Assembly (NCBI RefSeq): GCF_001425745.1
Contig: NZ_LMDF01000006.1
Coordinates: 804,253-868,252, forward strand
From: Caulobacter sp. Root343
Lineage (GTDB): Bacteria > Pseudomonadota > Alphaproteobacteria > Caulobacterales > Caulobacteraceae
Length of the DNA: 64,000 nt
Direction of reading: 5' to 3'
This document shows positions 1-8,118 of this stretch, piece after piece; within the stretch, counting starts at the first letter, position 1, and every line of letters starts with the position of its first letter. The notes below the pieces were generated by a model. That model saw only the letters and a list, made by a program, of their open reading frames with translations. It searched no databases and had not been told where the DNA came from. The position numbers were made by a program, and so were the translations under genes.

Positions 1-1
1 T

Positions 2-98
2 GGCCGCTTCGCGGCCGTCCGCCCCCGGAGGGGGCGGAAGGTTGGCGCGACGCCTTCTTCCCCCTCCGGGGGAGGAGCGCCGCAGGCGCGGAGGGGGC
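2..98. repeat. intergenic palindromic repeat cluster
   Basis: GC-rich non-coding DNA with stacked inverted repeats: GGCCGC/GCGGCC at 2-16, CCGCCCCC/GGGGGCGG at 19-37, CCTCC/GGAGG at 63-75 and GCGCC/GGCGC at 77-89. The octamer at 60-67 is also the exact complement of 90-97, so alternative folds are possible. The order (CTTCTTCC, C-rich arm, G-rich arm, small hairpin, GGAGGGGG) recurs at 27365-27427, which points to a dispersed intergenic repeat family. No gene is visible in 1-222. Confidence 0.55.
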
Positions 99-132
99 AA
101 GTGACCAAACCCCACCGCGACCCATCGTCCCA

Positions 133-154
133 GATTCACGATTAACCGGGATTC
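133..154. promoter_or_regulatory. paired GANTC (CcrM) sites
   Basis: Two GATTC sites, at 133-137 and 150-154, lie 70-90 bases before the flavoprotein start. Both are part of a direct repeat GATTCAC. GANTC is the target of the cell-cycle methylase CcrM in Caulobacter, and pairs near promoters can confer methylation-dependent expression. The sites are directly visible; a regulatory role is inference. Confidence 0.45.
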
Positions 155-222
155 ACCACGCCTCGCGACCCCGCCTTAACCATCCCGCCTCATCCTGTAT
201 TGAAATGGGATTGGAGGGGCGG

Positions 223-1737
223 ATGGCCCAGCACGTGGAAACCCTGGTGATCGGCGCCGGTCCGGCCGGCCTGACGACCGCCTATACGCTGGCCAAGGCC
301 GGGCGCGGCGTGACCGTGCTGGAGATGGACTCCTCCTACGTCGGCGGCATCAGCCGCACGGTGGACTACAAGGGCTTCAAGTTCGACATCGGCGGCCACC
401 GCTTCTTCTCGAAGAGCCAGGAGATCGTCGACCTCTGGAACGAGATACTGCCCGACGACTTCATCGACCGCCCGCGCCTGTCGCGGATCTATTATCGCGA
501 GAAGTTCTACGCCTATCCGCTGAAGGCCTTCGAGGCCCTGGCCAACCTGGGCGTCCTGACGGCGGCCAAGTGCATGGCCTCGTTCGGCTGGGCCAAGTTC
601 CGCCCGATCGCCGCGCCGACCACCTTCCACGAATGGGTCCGCAACCAGTTCGGCGAGAAGCTGTTCTCGATCTTCTTCAAGACCTACACCGAGAAGGTGT
701 GGGGCATGAGCTGCGACGAGATCTCGGCCGACTGGGCCAGCCAGCGCATCAAGGGCCTGGACCTGGCCGCCGCCATCGTCGACGGCGTCAAGCGCTCGCT
801 GGGCGTCAAGGCCAAGACGGGGGCCAAGGCGACAGGGGAGGGCGCGCCCAAGACCCTGATCGAGAGCTTCCGCTATCCCCGCAAGGGGCCCGGCATGATG
901 TGGGAGGCCTGCGCCGCCAAGATCACCGCCCTGGGCGGCGAGGTCCGCCTGGGCCGCAAGGTCGACGGCCTGCACTACGACAAGCTGGCCAAGATCTGGA
1001 CGGTTTCGGTCTCCGGCGCCGACGGCAAGAAAGAGATCTACACGGCCAACGACGTCGTCTCCTCGGCCCCGATCCGCGAGCTGATGCAGGCGGTTTCGCC
1101 CACCCCGATCAGCGTCTTCCACGCCGGCGAGCTGATGTATCGCGACTTCATCACCGTGGTGCTGATCGGCAAGCCGCAGAAGGAGCTGCCGGACAACTGG
1201 ATCTATATCCACGACCCGTCGGTGAAGGTCGGCCGGGTGCAGAACTTCCGCTCGTGGTCGCCGGAAATGATCCCGGACGGCGTCTCGACCTGCCTGGGTC
1301 TGGAATATTTCTGCTTCGAGGGCGACGGCCTGTGGACCAGCTCGGACGAGGACCTGGTCGCCCAGGCCAAGCGCGAGATCGGCAAGATCGGCCTGATGGA
1401 GCCGGCCGACGTCTACGACGCCTGCGTGGTGCGCCAGCACAAGGCCTATCCGGTCTATGACGACGCCTATGCCGAGCACATCAAGATGATCCGCCTGGAC
1501 CTGAAGATGCACTTCCCGGGCCTGCACCTGGTCGGCCGCAACGGCATGCACAAGTACAACAACCAGGACCACGCCATGATGACCGGCCTGCTGACGGCCG
1601 AGAACATCATCGCCGGCGAGACCCTCCACGACGTCTGGGAGGTCAACGAGGACGCCGAGTACGGCGAAGCCGGCGTCTCCGGGGCCCGCGAGGCCCTGCG
1701 CAGCGAACGCGCCGTGCCCAAGAAGGTCGCCGCCTAG
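223..1737 (+). CDS. FAD-dependent amine oxidase-like protein
   Basis: This 504-residue cytoplasmic flavoprotein begins with a Rossmann beta-alpha-beta motif (GAGPAG at residues 11-16, acidic end of strand two in VLEMD). A GGHRF segment near residue 58 and a C-terminal FAD-contact region (NNQDHAMMTG) follow. This is the amine oxidase / protoporphyrinogen oxidase / UDP-galactopyranose-mutase-like superfamily. The substrate cannot be read from sequence. The ATG at 223 is preferred over the one at 205 because GGAGGGG lies just upstream. One base separates its stop from the GtrA gene and a membrane protein follows, so a role in making or modifying a lipid-linked glycan is plausible. Confidence 0.85.
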   Translation: MAQHVETLVIGAGPAGLTTAYTLAKAGRGVTVLEMDSSYVGGISRTVDYKGFKFDIGGHRFFSKSQEIVDLWNEILPDDFIDRPRLSRIYYREKFYAYPLKAFEALANLGVLTAAKCMASFGWAKFRPIAAPTTFHEWVRNQFGEKLFSIFFKTYTEKVWGMSCDEISADWASQRIKGLDLAAAIVDGVKRSLGVKAKTGAKATGEGAPKTLIESFRYPRKGPGMMWEACAAKITALGGEVRLGRKVDGLHYDKLAKIWTVSVSGADGKKEIYTANDVVSSAPIRELMQAVSPTPISVFHAGELMYRDFITVVLIGKPQKELPDNWIYIHDPSVKVGRVQNFRSWSPEMIPDGVSTCLGLEYFCFEGDGLWTSSDEDLVAQAKREIGKIGLMEPADVYDACVVRQHKAYPVYDDAYAEHIKMIRLDLKMHFPGLHLVGRNGMHKYNNQDHAMMTGLLTAENIIAGETLHDVWEVNEDAEYGEAGVSGAREALRSERAVPKKVAA

Positions 1738-1738
1738 G

Positions 1739-2176
1739 ATGGGCCTTGGTCTCCAGCTCCGGCGGCGGCTTCCCGAAGGCTTGCGGGAACTGGCGCTCTA
1801 CGGCCTGGCCAGCGCCCTGGCGCTGGGCGTCGACTGGGGCCTGCTGCTGCTGCTGACCAAGCTCGGGGTGAACTACCTGGTCGCCTCCGGCGCCGGCTTC
1901 ACCAGCGGGATCGGCGTGACCTATGTCCTGTCGGTCTCGATGGTGTTCCGCCATCGCCCGGTCGCCGACCGTCGGCGCGAGTTCGTGGGCTTTCTCGGGG
2001 TCGGCCTGGCGGGCCTGATCCTGACCCAGGGCCTGATGGCGCTTTGGGTCGAGGCGCTGCATTGGACGCCCGGCCTGGCCAAGATCCCGACCGCGGGCGT
2101 CGTCTTCCTGTTCAACTTCACCGTCCGCCGAGCGCTGCTGTTCCGCGCGCCCCGCGTCGACGCCGCCCGGCCGTGA
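1739..2176 (+). CDS. GtrA family membrane protein
   Basis: This 145-residue protein has about four hydrophobic helices and the GtrA-family ending, where an FNFTVRR segment leads into a short basic tail. GtrA-like proteins are small inner-membrane proteins, often proposed to help move polyprenyl-linked sugars across the membrane during O-antigen or teichoic-acid glycosylation. It starts one base after the flavoprotein stop, and its TGA overlaps the GTG start of the next gene. The three genes are therefore almost certainly co-transcribed and translationally coupled. Confidence 0.85.
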   Translation: MGLGLQLRRRLPEGLRELALYGLASALALGVDWGLLLLLTKLGVNYLVASGAGFTSGIGVTYVLSVSMVFRHRPVADRRREFVGFLGVGLAGLILTQGLMALWVEALHWTPGLAKIPTAGVVFLFNFTVRRALLFRAPRVDAARP

Positions 2177-4089
2177 GCCTGGCCGACCGCGTCTCCTCGT
2201 GGGCCAAGGGAGCCTGGCCGGGGCTGTTGGCGGCCTTCGGCCTCTTCCTGTTGAGCCGCGCCTATCCGGGCGTCTATCACGACGGCCGCCTCTATGTGGC
2301 GGCCGCCCTGGCCAAGCTGGATCCGTCCGGCGTGGGCAAGGACCTGATGTTCGTCCACGACGGCCAGTTCGGCTTCAGTCTCTACACGCCGATGCTGGCG
2401 CAGCTGATCCGCCTGCTGGGGATATCGGGCGGGACGATGGCGATCGTGGCCCTGACCCTGGTCCTCTGGTTCGCGGCGGCGGCGCTGATGGTCGAGCGCT
2501 TCCTGGCCGATCGGCCAGCGGGCTTGCGCTGGGCGGCCCTGGTCTTCGTGGCCACGCTGCCCTCGCTGTACGGCCCGTTGAACGTCATCGGTTTCGCCGA
2601 GCCCTATGCGACGCCACGCGGTCTGGTCGAGGCCGCGGGCCTCGCGGGCATGGCGGCCTATCTGTCGGGGCGGCGCTTCCTGGGCCTCGGCGCCTGCGCC
2701 CTCGGCATGCTGTTCCACCCGATCATGGGGCTGTGTTCGGCCGCGGCGATCGCGCTGGCGCTCTGTCTCGAGGACCGGCGCTGGCTCTGGGCAGGCCTGG
2801 CCGGCGTCGGCGCCATCACCCTGGCTGGCCTCGCCCATCTGCCCGTCGCCGATCGCATCGTCACGGTCATGGACCCGGCCTGGCGCGCGGTGGTCGAGAC
2901 CCGCAGCCCGATCCTGTTCACCTCCCTCTGGCCGATCGAGGCCTGGAGCCGTTTGGCGGTTCAGGCCTGCACCCTGGCGGCGGGTGCTTTCCTGCTCGAG
3001 GGCAGGGCTCGGCGTCTGGCGCTCGGGGCGCTTGTCGCCGGCCTGCTCGGCGTGGCCGTCGTCGCCGTCCTGGGTGACCGGCTGTCGCTGCTGCTGTTCC
3101 TGCAGGTTCAAAGCTGGCGGACGCTCCAGCCACTGGCGGTGTTGGCCCTGGCCTGCCTCGCTCCGCTCTGCGCCGAACTTCCCCGCCGCGGTCCTTCGGG
3201 CCTTATCGCCCTGGCCTTGCTGGGGCTCGGTTGGATGTTCCGCGACCTGGGCGCGGCGGGCCTGCTGACCGCGCCTGTCGGCCTGCTCTTCGTGGCGGTG
3301 GGCGGCGCGATGCGTTTCAGTCATCCGAAGCTGTTTTCCGGGTTGGCGGCCGGTCTCCTGGCGGTGGCGGCCGGCCTCTGCGTCCAGCTGTACGTCGCCG
3401 GCCTGGTCCACAAGCTCGGGCGAATCGACGCCTACAGCCAGACAATCGTCTGGTTCAGTGACTTGCCGGGACTGCTGATCGCCTCGGTTCTCGGCGTCTG
3501 GCTCGCCAGGGCCTGGTCTCCGCCGCCGATCGCGATCCGTCTCGCCGGGGCCGCCGTCGTCGTTTTGCTGGCGGCCGCGCTCTGGGACGATCGGAGCGCC
3601 TTCGTCCGCTTTCGCGACAGGGGGCCGGATCCGGCCCTGGTCGCCCTGACCGCGGCGCGATCGGGGCCGGTGCTTTGGCTCGGCGGCGATGTCGAACCCT
3701 GGGTGCTGATGGGCCGCTCCAGCTGGTCCGCGAAGGTGCAGGGGGCTGGCGTGGTGTTCTCGCGACCTCTCGCCCTCGAGATCCGGGATCGCGCCAGGCG
3801 TCTCACCGAGGCCGGCTTGGTGGGCCAGGACTTCGAGCGGCCGCTCACCGTCCCCGCGCGGCGCCCGCCTTCGCCGGAACGTAAGCGGGTCGAGGCGTTC
3901 TGCGCCGCGTCGGACGCGCCGGCATGGATCATCTGGCCCCGCTGGAGCGACGCGCCGCCGCCGGAGTCCGCGCTCGCGGCCCACGACTGGACGCCCGGCG
4001 CGCCGTTTGTGAATGACTTGCTTGAGCTGGACGCGAAACGCGCCCCCCGGGCTGACCGCTATGCCGTCATTCCGTGCGCGGGCGAATGA
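2173..4089 (+). CDS. large polytopic membrane protein, unknown family
   Basis: This 638-residue protein starts at the GTG that overlaps the GtrA stop (GTGA). About a dozen hydrophobic segments run from residue 12 to about 470, followed by a soluble C-terminal region of about 150 residues ending in a Cys-containing tail. An early loop with GVYHDGRLYV and a conserved-looking YATPRG segment recall the luminal loops of GT-C type glycosyltransferases, but no definite signature is present. With the flavoprotein and GtrA protein upstream, a polyprenyl-phosphate-sugar-dependent transferase is the best guess. The function is not established. Confidence 0.7.
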   Translation: MSLADRVSSWAKGAWPGLLAAFGLFLLSRAYPGVYHDGRLYVAAALAKLDPSGVGKDLMFVHDGQFGFSLYTPMLAQLIRLLGISGGTMAIVALTLVLWFAAAALMVERFLADRPAGLRWAALVFVATLPSLYGPLNVIGFAEPYATPRGLVEAAGLAGMAAYLSGRRFLGLGACALGMLFHPIMGLCSAAAIALALCLEDRRWLWAGLAGVGAITLAGLAHLPVADRIVTVMDPAWRAVVETRSPILFTSLWPIEAWSRLAVQACTLAAGAFLLEGRARRLALGALVAGLLGVAVVAVLGDRLSLLLFLQVQSWRTLQPLAVLALACLAPLCAELPRRGPSGLIALALLGLGWMFRDLGAAGLLTAPVGLLFVAVGGAMRFSHPKLFSGLAAGLLAVAAGLCVQLYVAGLVHKLGRIDAYSQTIVWFSDLPGLLIASVLGVWLARAWSPPPIAIRLAGAAVVVLLAAALWDDRSAFVRFRDRGPDPALVALTAARSGPVLWLGGDVEPWVLMGRSSWSAKVQGAGVVFSRPLALEIRDRARRLTEAGLVGQDFERPLTVPARRPPSPERKRVEAFCAASDAPAWIIWPRWSDAPPPESALAAHDWTPGAPFVNDLLELDAKRAPRADRYAVIPCAGE

Positions 4090-4226
4090 TCCGGCTGGTC
4101 GGCGGTCTTGCGCGCCGTCAGGCGGTTGGCGCTCCAGCAGACGAAGTGCACGAAGGCGTCAGCCAGGCCGACCATCGCCGCCAGCACGAAGAAGCTCGAA
4201 ATCATTAGGATCGCCAGAACCGACAT
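4059..4226 (-). CDS. small single-pass membrane protein, 55 aa
   Basis: This short reading frame has a strong AGGAGG six bases before the ATG at 4226, which favours this start over the in-frame ATG at 4247. One hydrophobic helix spans residues 3-25, followed by a short basic stretch and a polar tail. Its 3' end overlaps the convergent end of the polytopic membrane protein gene by 31 bases. It shares its upstream region with the divergent sugar transporter. I do not recognise the family. The clear ribosome site and membrane helix support it being real. Confidence 0.6.
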   Translation of the reverse strand: MSVLAILMISSFFVLAAMVGLADAFVHFVCWSANRLTARKTADQPDHSPAHGMTA

Positions 4227-4276
4227 GATGGCCTCCTGCCGTTCCATTTAGCGGCGTGACGGAATTTCGGTTCCCC

Positions 4277-4329
4277 TGGCAGCGCTTCCAAAAACCGAAA
4301 AGCCATCTAAATGGTTGACAACGTTGTCA
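4277..4329. promoter_or_regulatory. two LacI-type palindromes at gluP promoter
   Basis: TGGCAGCGCTTCCA (4277-4290) is a near-perfect palindrome with the CG-centred form typical of LacI-family operators. TGACAACGTTGTCA (4316-4329) is a perfect 14-base palindrome. The second overlaps a -35-like TTGACA at 4315-4320, with GTGAAT 17 bases downstream, so a bound repressor would block the promoter. No LacI gene lies in the window. The sites probably control the sugar transporter and possibly the divergent small protein. Confidence 0.6.
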
Positions 4330-4438
4330 CGCTTCCGGTGAATGGCGCGTCCGCGCAAAGACGGATTCCACGAATATCGTCACTAGGGAGTGGTGCAGTG
4401 ATTGCGGTGTTGAAGTTCAATTTCGGGGGTGTCGCCCA

Positions 4439-5794
4439 ATGACCGACGCCGCGATCGCCAAGGCCGCGCCCAAGAGCGGGGGCGTCAAGCTCGCCATCGT
4501 CTATGTGACGTGCCTGTTCTTCATCTGGGCGCTGGTCACCAACCTGCTGGACCCGCTGCTGAAGACCATGAAGACGGTCTTCACCCTGACCCCGGTGGAA
4601 GCCAACCTGACCGGCTTCGCCTTCTTTATCGCCTACGGCGTCATGTCGATGCCCTCGGCGGCGTTCCTGTCGAAGTTCGGCTACGCCAAATCGGTGATGG
4701 TCGGCCTGGGCGGCATCGTCGTCGGCTGCTTCATCGCCATCGCCGCGGCCAAGCTGCACACCTTCGCCCTGGTGCTGACCGCCCTGTTCGTGATGGCCTC
4801 GGGCATCACCCTGCTGCAGGTGGCCGCCAACCCGCTGATCGCCTCGATGGGCCGGCCCGAGGACAGCTCGTTCCGCCTGAACCTGTCGCAGTCGTTCAAC
4901 TCGCTGGGCGCGGCCTGCGGCCTGTGGTTCGGCGCCAATTTCCTGCTCAAGGGCGAGATCTTCCAGAAGGGGATCACGATCACCGAGCCGATGCGTGAGC
5001 AGGCCCTGGGCTTCGTCTCAAACGTCTATTTCGTGATCGGTCTGGGCCTGGCCCTGTTCATCCTGGCCATCTTCTTCGTGCGCCAGCGGATCACCGACGC
5101 CGCGCCGAAGACCGGCCACTTCGTCAACCCGCTGACGGCTCTGTCGTCCAAATGGGCCAATCTCGGCTCGATCGGTATCTTCCTTTACGTCGGCGCCGAG
5201 GTGGCGATCTCGCTGAACCTGCTGCTGTTCATCGAGCAGGCGCACATCCTCAACATCCCGGCCGAGCAGGCCGGTAAGATGACCACCTTCTACATGGTCT
5301 TCGCCATGATCGGCCGCTTTGGCGGCTCGGCCTTGCTGAAGTCGTTCAAGGACTACGCCCTGCTGACCTTCGTGGCCCTGGGCGCGATCGCGCTCAGCCT
5401 AGTCGTGATCCTCACCAAGGACATGGTCCCCAGCGCCCATGCCGGCGAGGTGAGCCTGCTGCTGGCCACGGTTCCGGTGACGACCGGTCTGATCCCGGCC
5501 TTCGCGGCCCTGCTGATCGGCCTATTCAACTCGATCATGTTCCCGACCATCTTCACCCTGACCCTGCAGCGCTCGTCGGCCCCGGCCTCGGCGACCTCGG
5601 GCCTGCTGTGCATGGCCATCGTCGGCGGCGCCTTCCTGCCGCTGATCTTCGGCAAGATCGAGGAGATGACCGGCTCCAAGTCGCTGGCCTTCGCCGCGCC
5701 GCTGATCTGCTACCTCTACGTCCTGTGGTTCTCGATCGCGGCCAAGAAGGCCCCGACCCACGAGATCGAGGAAGGCGTGGCCAGCGGTCACTGA
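4439..5794 (+). CDS. gluP: FucP/GluP-type sugar MFS transporter
   Basis: This 451-residue protein has the usual 12 transmembrane helices of the major facilitator superfamily and resembles the fucose/glucose/galactose:H+ symporter branch. Segments such as LLQVAANPLI (first half) and FNSIMFPTIFTL (second half) are characteristic of FucP/GluP proteins. It is expected to import a hexose across the inner membrane. A GGGGGTG ribosome site precedes the ATG. Two LacI-like palindromes lie upstream and a strong terminator follows, so it looks monocistronic and sugar-regulated. Whether the substrate is glucose, galactose or fucose is not decided by sequence. Confidence 0.85.
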   Translation: MTDAAIAKAAPKSGGVKLAIVYVTCLFFIWALVTNLLDPLLKTMKTVFTLTPVEANLTGFAFFIAYGVMSMPSAAFLSKFGYAKSVMVGLGGIVVGCFIAIAAAKLHTFALVLTALFVMASGITLLQVAANPLIASMGRPEDSSFRLNLSQSFNSLGAACGLWFGANFLLKGEIFQKGITITEPMREQALGFVSNVYFVIGLGLALFILAIFFVRQRITDAAPKTGHFVNPLTALSSKWANLGSIGIFLYVGAEVAISLNLLLFIEQAHILNIPAEQAGKMTTFYMVFAMIGRFGGSALLKSFKDYALLTFVALGAIALSLVVILTKDMVPSAHAGEVSLLLATVPVTTGLIPAFAALLIGLFNSIMFPTIFTLTLQRSSAPASATSGLLCMAIVGGAFLPLIFGKIEEMTGSKSLAFAAPLICYLYVLWFSIAAKKAPTHEIEEGVASGH

Positions 5795-5823
5795 CCGAAC
5801 ACCCACTCGCACCTGCAAGCGCG

Positions 5824-5857
5824 CCCCGGGAAGTCCATCTTCCCGGGGTTCTTTTTT
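5824..5857 (+). terminator. Rho-independent terminator after gluP
   Basis: A perfect 10-bp stem (5824-5833 with 5839-5848) with a five-base loop is followed by TTCTTTTTT. It sits between the convergent transporter genes. Confidence 0.92.
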
Positions 5858-5861
5858 GATC

Positions 5862-7448
5862 TCAGTGGGCGTCGGGCGGAGGAGGGGCCGCGCCCGCCAG
5901 GGGCGGCGGCTTGCAGAACGGCGCCATGACCAGGGCCGCCAGGAACAGCACGGCCATGATGCGGAAGACGTCGTTGAAGGCCAGGGTCAGGGCCTCGCGG
6001 CCGACCACCCGGGCCAGCTCGCCCTGCATGACCAGCGCGGCCTGGGCGGCGTCGGGCGTACGCTCGGCGATGCGGGCGGCCAGGGTTCCCAGCGCGTCGG
6101 TTCCCGAGCGGCCGGCCTCGCCCAGCGCCTCGCCGAACCGGGCCACGTGGATCCGGGCGTTGTCGCCCAGCCAGGTGTTGACGACCGCGATGCCGATCGC
6201 GCCGCCCAGATTGCGCATCAGGTTGAACAGGCCCGAAGCGTAGCGCAGCTCGGCCGCCTCGAAACCGCCCAGGGCCAGGGTCACGCTGGGCACGATGCAC
6301 AGCATGATCGCGAAGCCCCGCAGCGCCTGCGGGCCCAGCAGCGCCATGAAGCCCCACTCGCTGGTCATGTGCGAGGTCAGCCACAGCGCCGCGGCGAACA
6401 GGGTCAGGCCGATGCTGACGGTGATCCGGGCGTCCACCCGCGTGGACAGCCGCGCGGCGATCACGGTCGACAGGATCTGGGCGATGCCCGTGACCACAAC
6501 CGTCGTGCCGATCTCCAGGCTGTCATAGCCGCGCACCCGGCCCAGGAAGATCGGGATCAGATAGGTCGAAGAATAGAGGCCGAAGCCGATCACCAGGTTG
6601 AACAGGCAGGCGAAGGCGAAGGTCGGCTTGCGGAACGGCGACAGCTTGACGATCGGTCCGCCTGATCGGAGCGAGCGCTCGATGAACAGGCCCAGCGCCA
6701 CCAGGGTCACCCAGGCGGCGATGGCGATGCCGTCGTCCTCGAACCACTGCCGGCGCGGACCTTCCTCCAGCACGTATTCCAGTCCGCCCAGCAGCACGGC
6801 CATCGCGGCCAGGTGCGAATAGTCGATGGTCTTCAGCATGGAGAGCTTGGGCCGATCGACCTTGATCACGTTGATCGCCAGTAGCGTAACCAGAGCCCCT
6901 GGAACGATGTTGATGTAGAAGATCGAGCGCCAGCCGATGGCTTCGGTCAGCCAGCCGCCGACCGTCGGGCCCAGGGTCGGGGCCAGCACCGAGACCATGC
7001 CGAGGATCGCCGGGATCATCGCCCGCTGCGGGCCCGAGAACATGGCGAAGCCGGTGGCGAACACGGTCGGCACCATGGCCCCGCCGGTGAAGCCTTGCAG
7101 CACCCGGAACAGGATCATCGAGTTGATGTCCCAGGCCATGCCGCACAGGGCCGACGAGATCGTGAACAGCCCGGCCGACAGAGCGAACAGCCACCGGGTC
7201 GACAGCGCCTGGGCCAGGAAGGCGGCGAACGGGATCATCACCAGCTCGGCCATCAGATAGCCGGTCTGCACCCAGCTGATCTCGTCCGGTCCGGCCGACA
7301 GGCCCGCCTGCACGCTGTTCAGCGAGGCGGCGACGATCTGGATGTCGATCAAGGCCATGAACTGCCCGAACGCCATCACCGCGAAGATCAGGAACTTGGT
7401 CGGGGTGGGCAGGGCGCCCGGATCGATCGGCTTGGCGGCGTCGCTCAT
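5862..7448 (-). CDS. DHA2-family (EmrB/QacA-like) MFS efflux pump
   Basis: This 528-residue protein of about 14 transmembrane helices belongs to the drug:H+ antiporter-2 branch of the MFS. The GAMVPTVFATGF region and the later GPTVGGWL motif are typical of that group. It should export amphipathic toxic compounds across the inner membrane and needs a membrane fusion protein, which is encoded divergently (8115-9245). The start at 7448 is chosen because longer frames run into the operator region. The shared inverted repeat at 7479-7508 suggests repression by the adjacent TetR protein. Confidence 0.88.
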   Translation of the reverse strand: MSDAAKPIDPGALPTPTKFLIFAVMAFGQFMALIDIQIVAASLNSVQAGLSAGPDEISWVQTGYLMAELVMIPFAAFLAQALSTRWLFALSAGLFTISSALCGMAWDINSMILFRVLQGFTGGAMVPTVFATGFAMFSGPQRAMIPAILGMVSVLAPTLGPTVGGWLTEAIGWRSIFYINIVPGALVTLLAINVIKVDRPKLSMLKTIDYSHLAAMAVLLGGLEYVLEEGPRRQWFEDDGIAIAAWVTLVALGLFIERSLRSGGPIVKLSPFRKPTFAFACLFNLVIGFGLYSSTYLIPIFLGRVRGYDSLEIGTTVVVTGIAQILSTVIAARLSTRVDARITVSIGLTLFAAALWLTSHMTSEWGFMALLGPQALRGFAIMLCIVPSVTLALGGFEAAELRYASGLFNLMRNLGGAIGIAVVNTWLGDNARIHVARFGEALGEAGRSGTDALGTLAARIAERTPDAAQAALVMQGELARVVGREALTLAFNDVFRIMAVLFLAALVMAPFCKPPPLAGAAPPPPDAH

Positions 7449-7478
7449 GGTCTGATCCCAGGGAGCGCCCCTTGAAAG

Positions 7479-7508
7479 TATGACGCCTATCATATTATAT
7501 GCGTCATA
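7479..7508. promoter_or_regulatory. TetR operator/divergent promoter
   Basis: An inverted repeat TATGACGC (7479-7486) / GCGTCATA (7501-7508) flanks an AT-rich core containing -10-like sequences. ATATG-CGT-CATAT at 7497-7509 is itself palindromic. It lies 17 bases before tetR and 31 before the MFS gene, as expected for a self-regulated divergent TetR operator. Confidence 0.7.
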
Positions 7509-7524
7509 TAATCGAGGCCGCAAG

Positions 7525-8118
7525 ATGCGTTACGACAACGAGCACAAGGCGCGCACCCGCCAGAAGGTGCTGGACGAGGCCGCCAAGGCCATCCGCGAGG
7601 AAGGGCCGCACCGCCTGGGCGTGGCCGGGGTCATGGCCCGCGCGGGCCTGACGCACGGGGGCTTCTACGCCCACTTTCCGTCGAAGGAGGCCTTCGTCGC
7701 CGACGCGATCGCCCACATGTTCGAAGGCGGGCCTACGGCCATGCTGGAAAAGGTGAAGGGCCAGCCGCCGCGCGAAGCCTTGACCGGCTACATCGACTTC
7801 TACCTGTCAGCTCGGCACCGGGACTCGCGGACAGGCGGATGTCCGTTGCCCTATCTGGCCGTCGACGCGCCTCGTCTCTCCGAACCGTCCCGCCAGCGCT
7901 ACGCCAAGGGCGTGGCCCATCTGACGGGCATCATCGCCACGCACCTCTCGGCCCTTGGCCGCGACCACCCCGAGGACGAGGCCAGCTCGACCCTGGCCGA
8001 GCTGGTCGGGGCCGTGACCCTGGCCCGGGCCGAGCCCGATCCGGACCGTTCCAACGCCATTCTCGAACGCTCGCGCGCGCACCTGAAACGCCGCCTCGGC
8101 CTGGAGGCCGCCCAATGA
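7525..8118 (+). CDS. TetR family transcriptional regulator
   Basis: This 197-residue protein has an N-terminal helix-turn-helix at about residues 8-55 (AGVMARAGLTHGGFYAHFPSK is the recognition region) and a variable ligand-binding C-terminal domain. The ATG at 7525 gives a normal TetR N-terminus; the longer frame would run through the operator. Its TGA overlaps the ATG of the HlyD gene (ATGA). It very probably represses both itself with hlyD and the divergent MFS gene, releasing them when a pump substrate binds. Confidence 0.9.
   Translation: MRYDNEHKARTRQKVLDEAAKAIREEGPHRLGVAGVMARAGLTHGGFYAHFPSKEAFVADAIAHMFEGGPTAMLEKVKGQPPREALTGYIDFYLSARHRDSRTGGCPLPYLAVDAPRLSEPSRQRYAKGVAHLTGIIATHLSALGRDHPEDEASSTLAELVGAVTLARAEPDPDRSNAILERSRAHLKRRLGLEAAQ

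Noticed and set aside
142..181. CtrA box from two TTAACC motifs before the first gene
   Set aside because: The motifs are 34 bases apart, not the TTAA-N7-TTAA spacing of CtrA sites.
190..1629. 479-codon minus-strand frame opposite the flavoprotein
   Set aside because: Shadow of the FAD gene; no motifs and biased composition.
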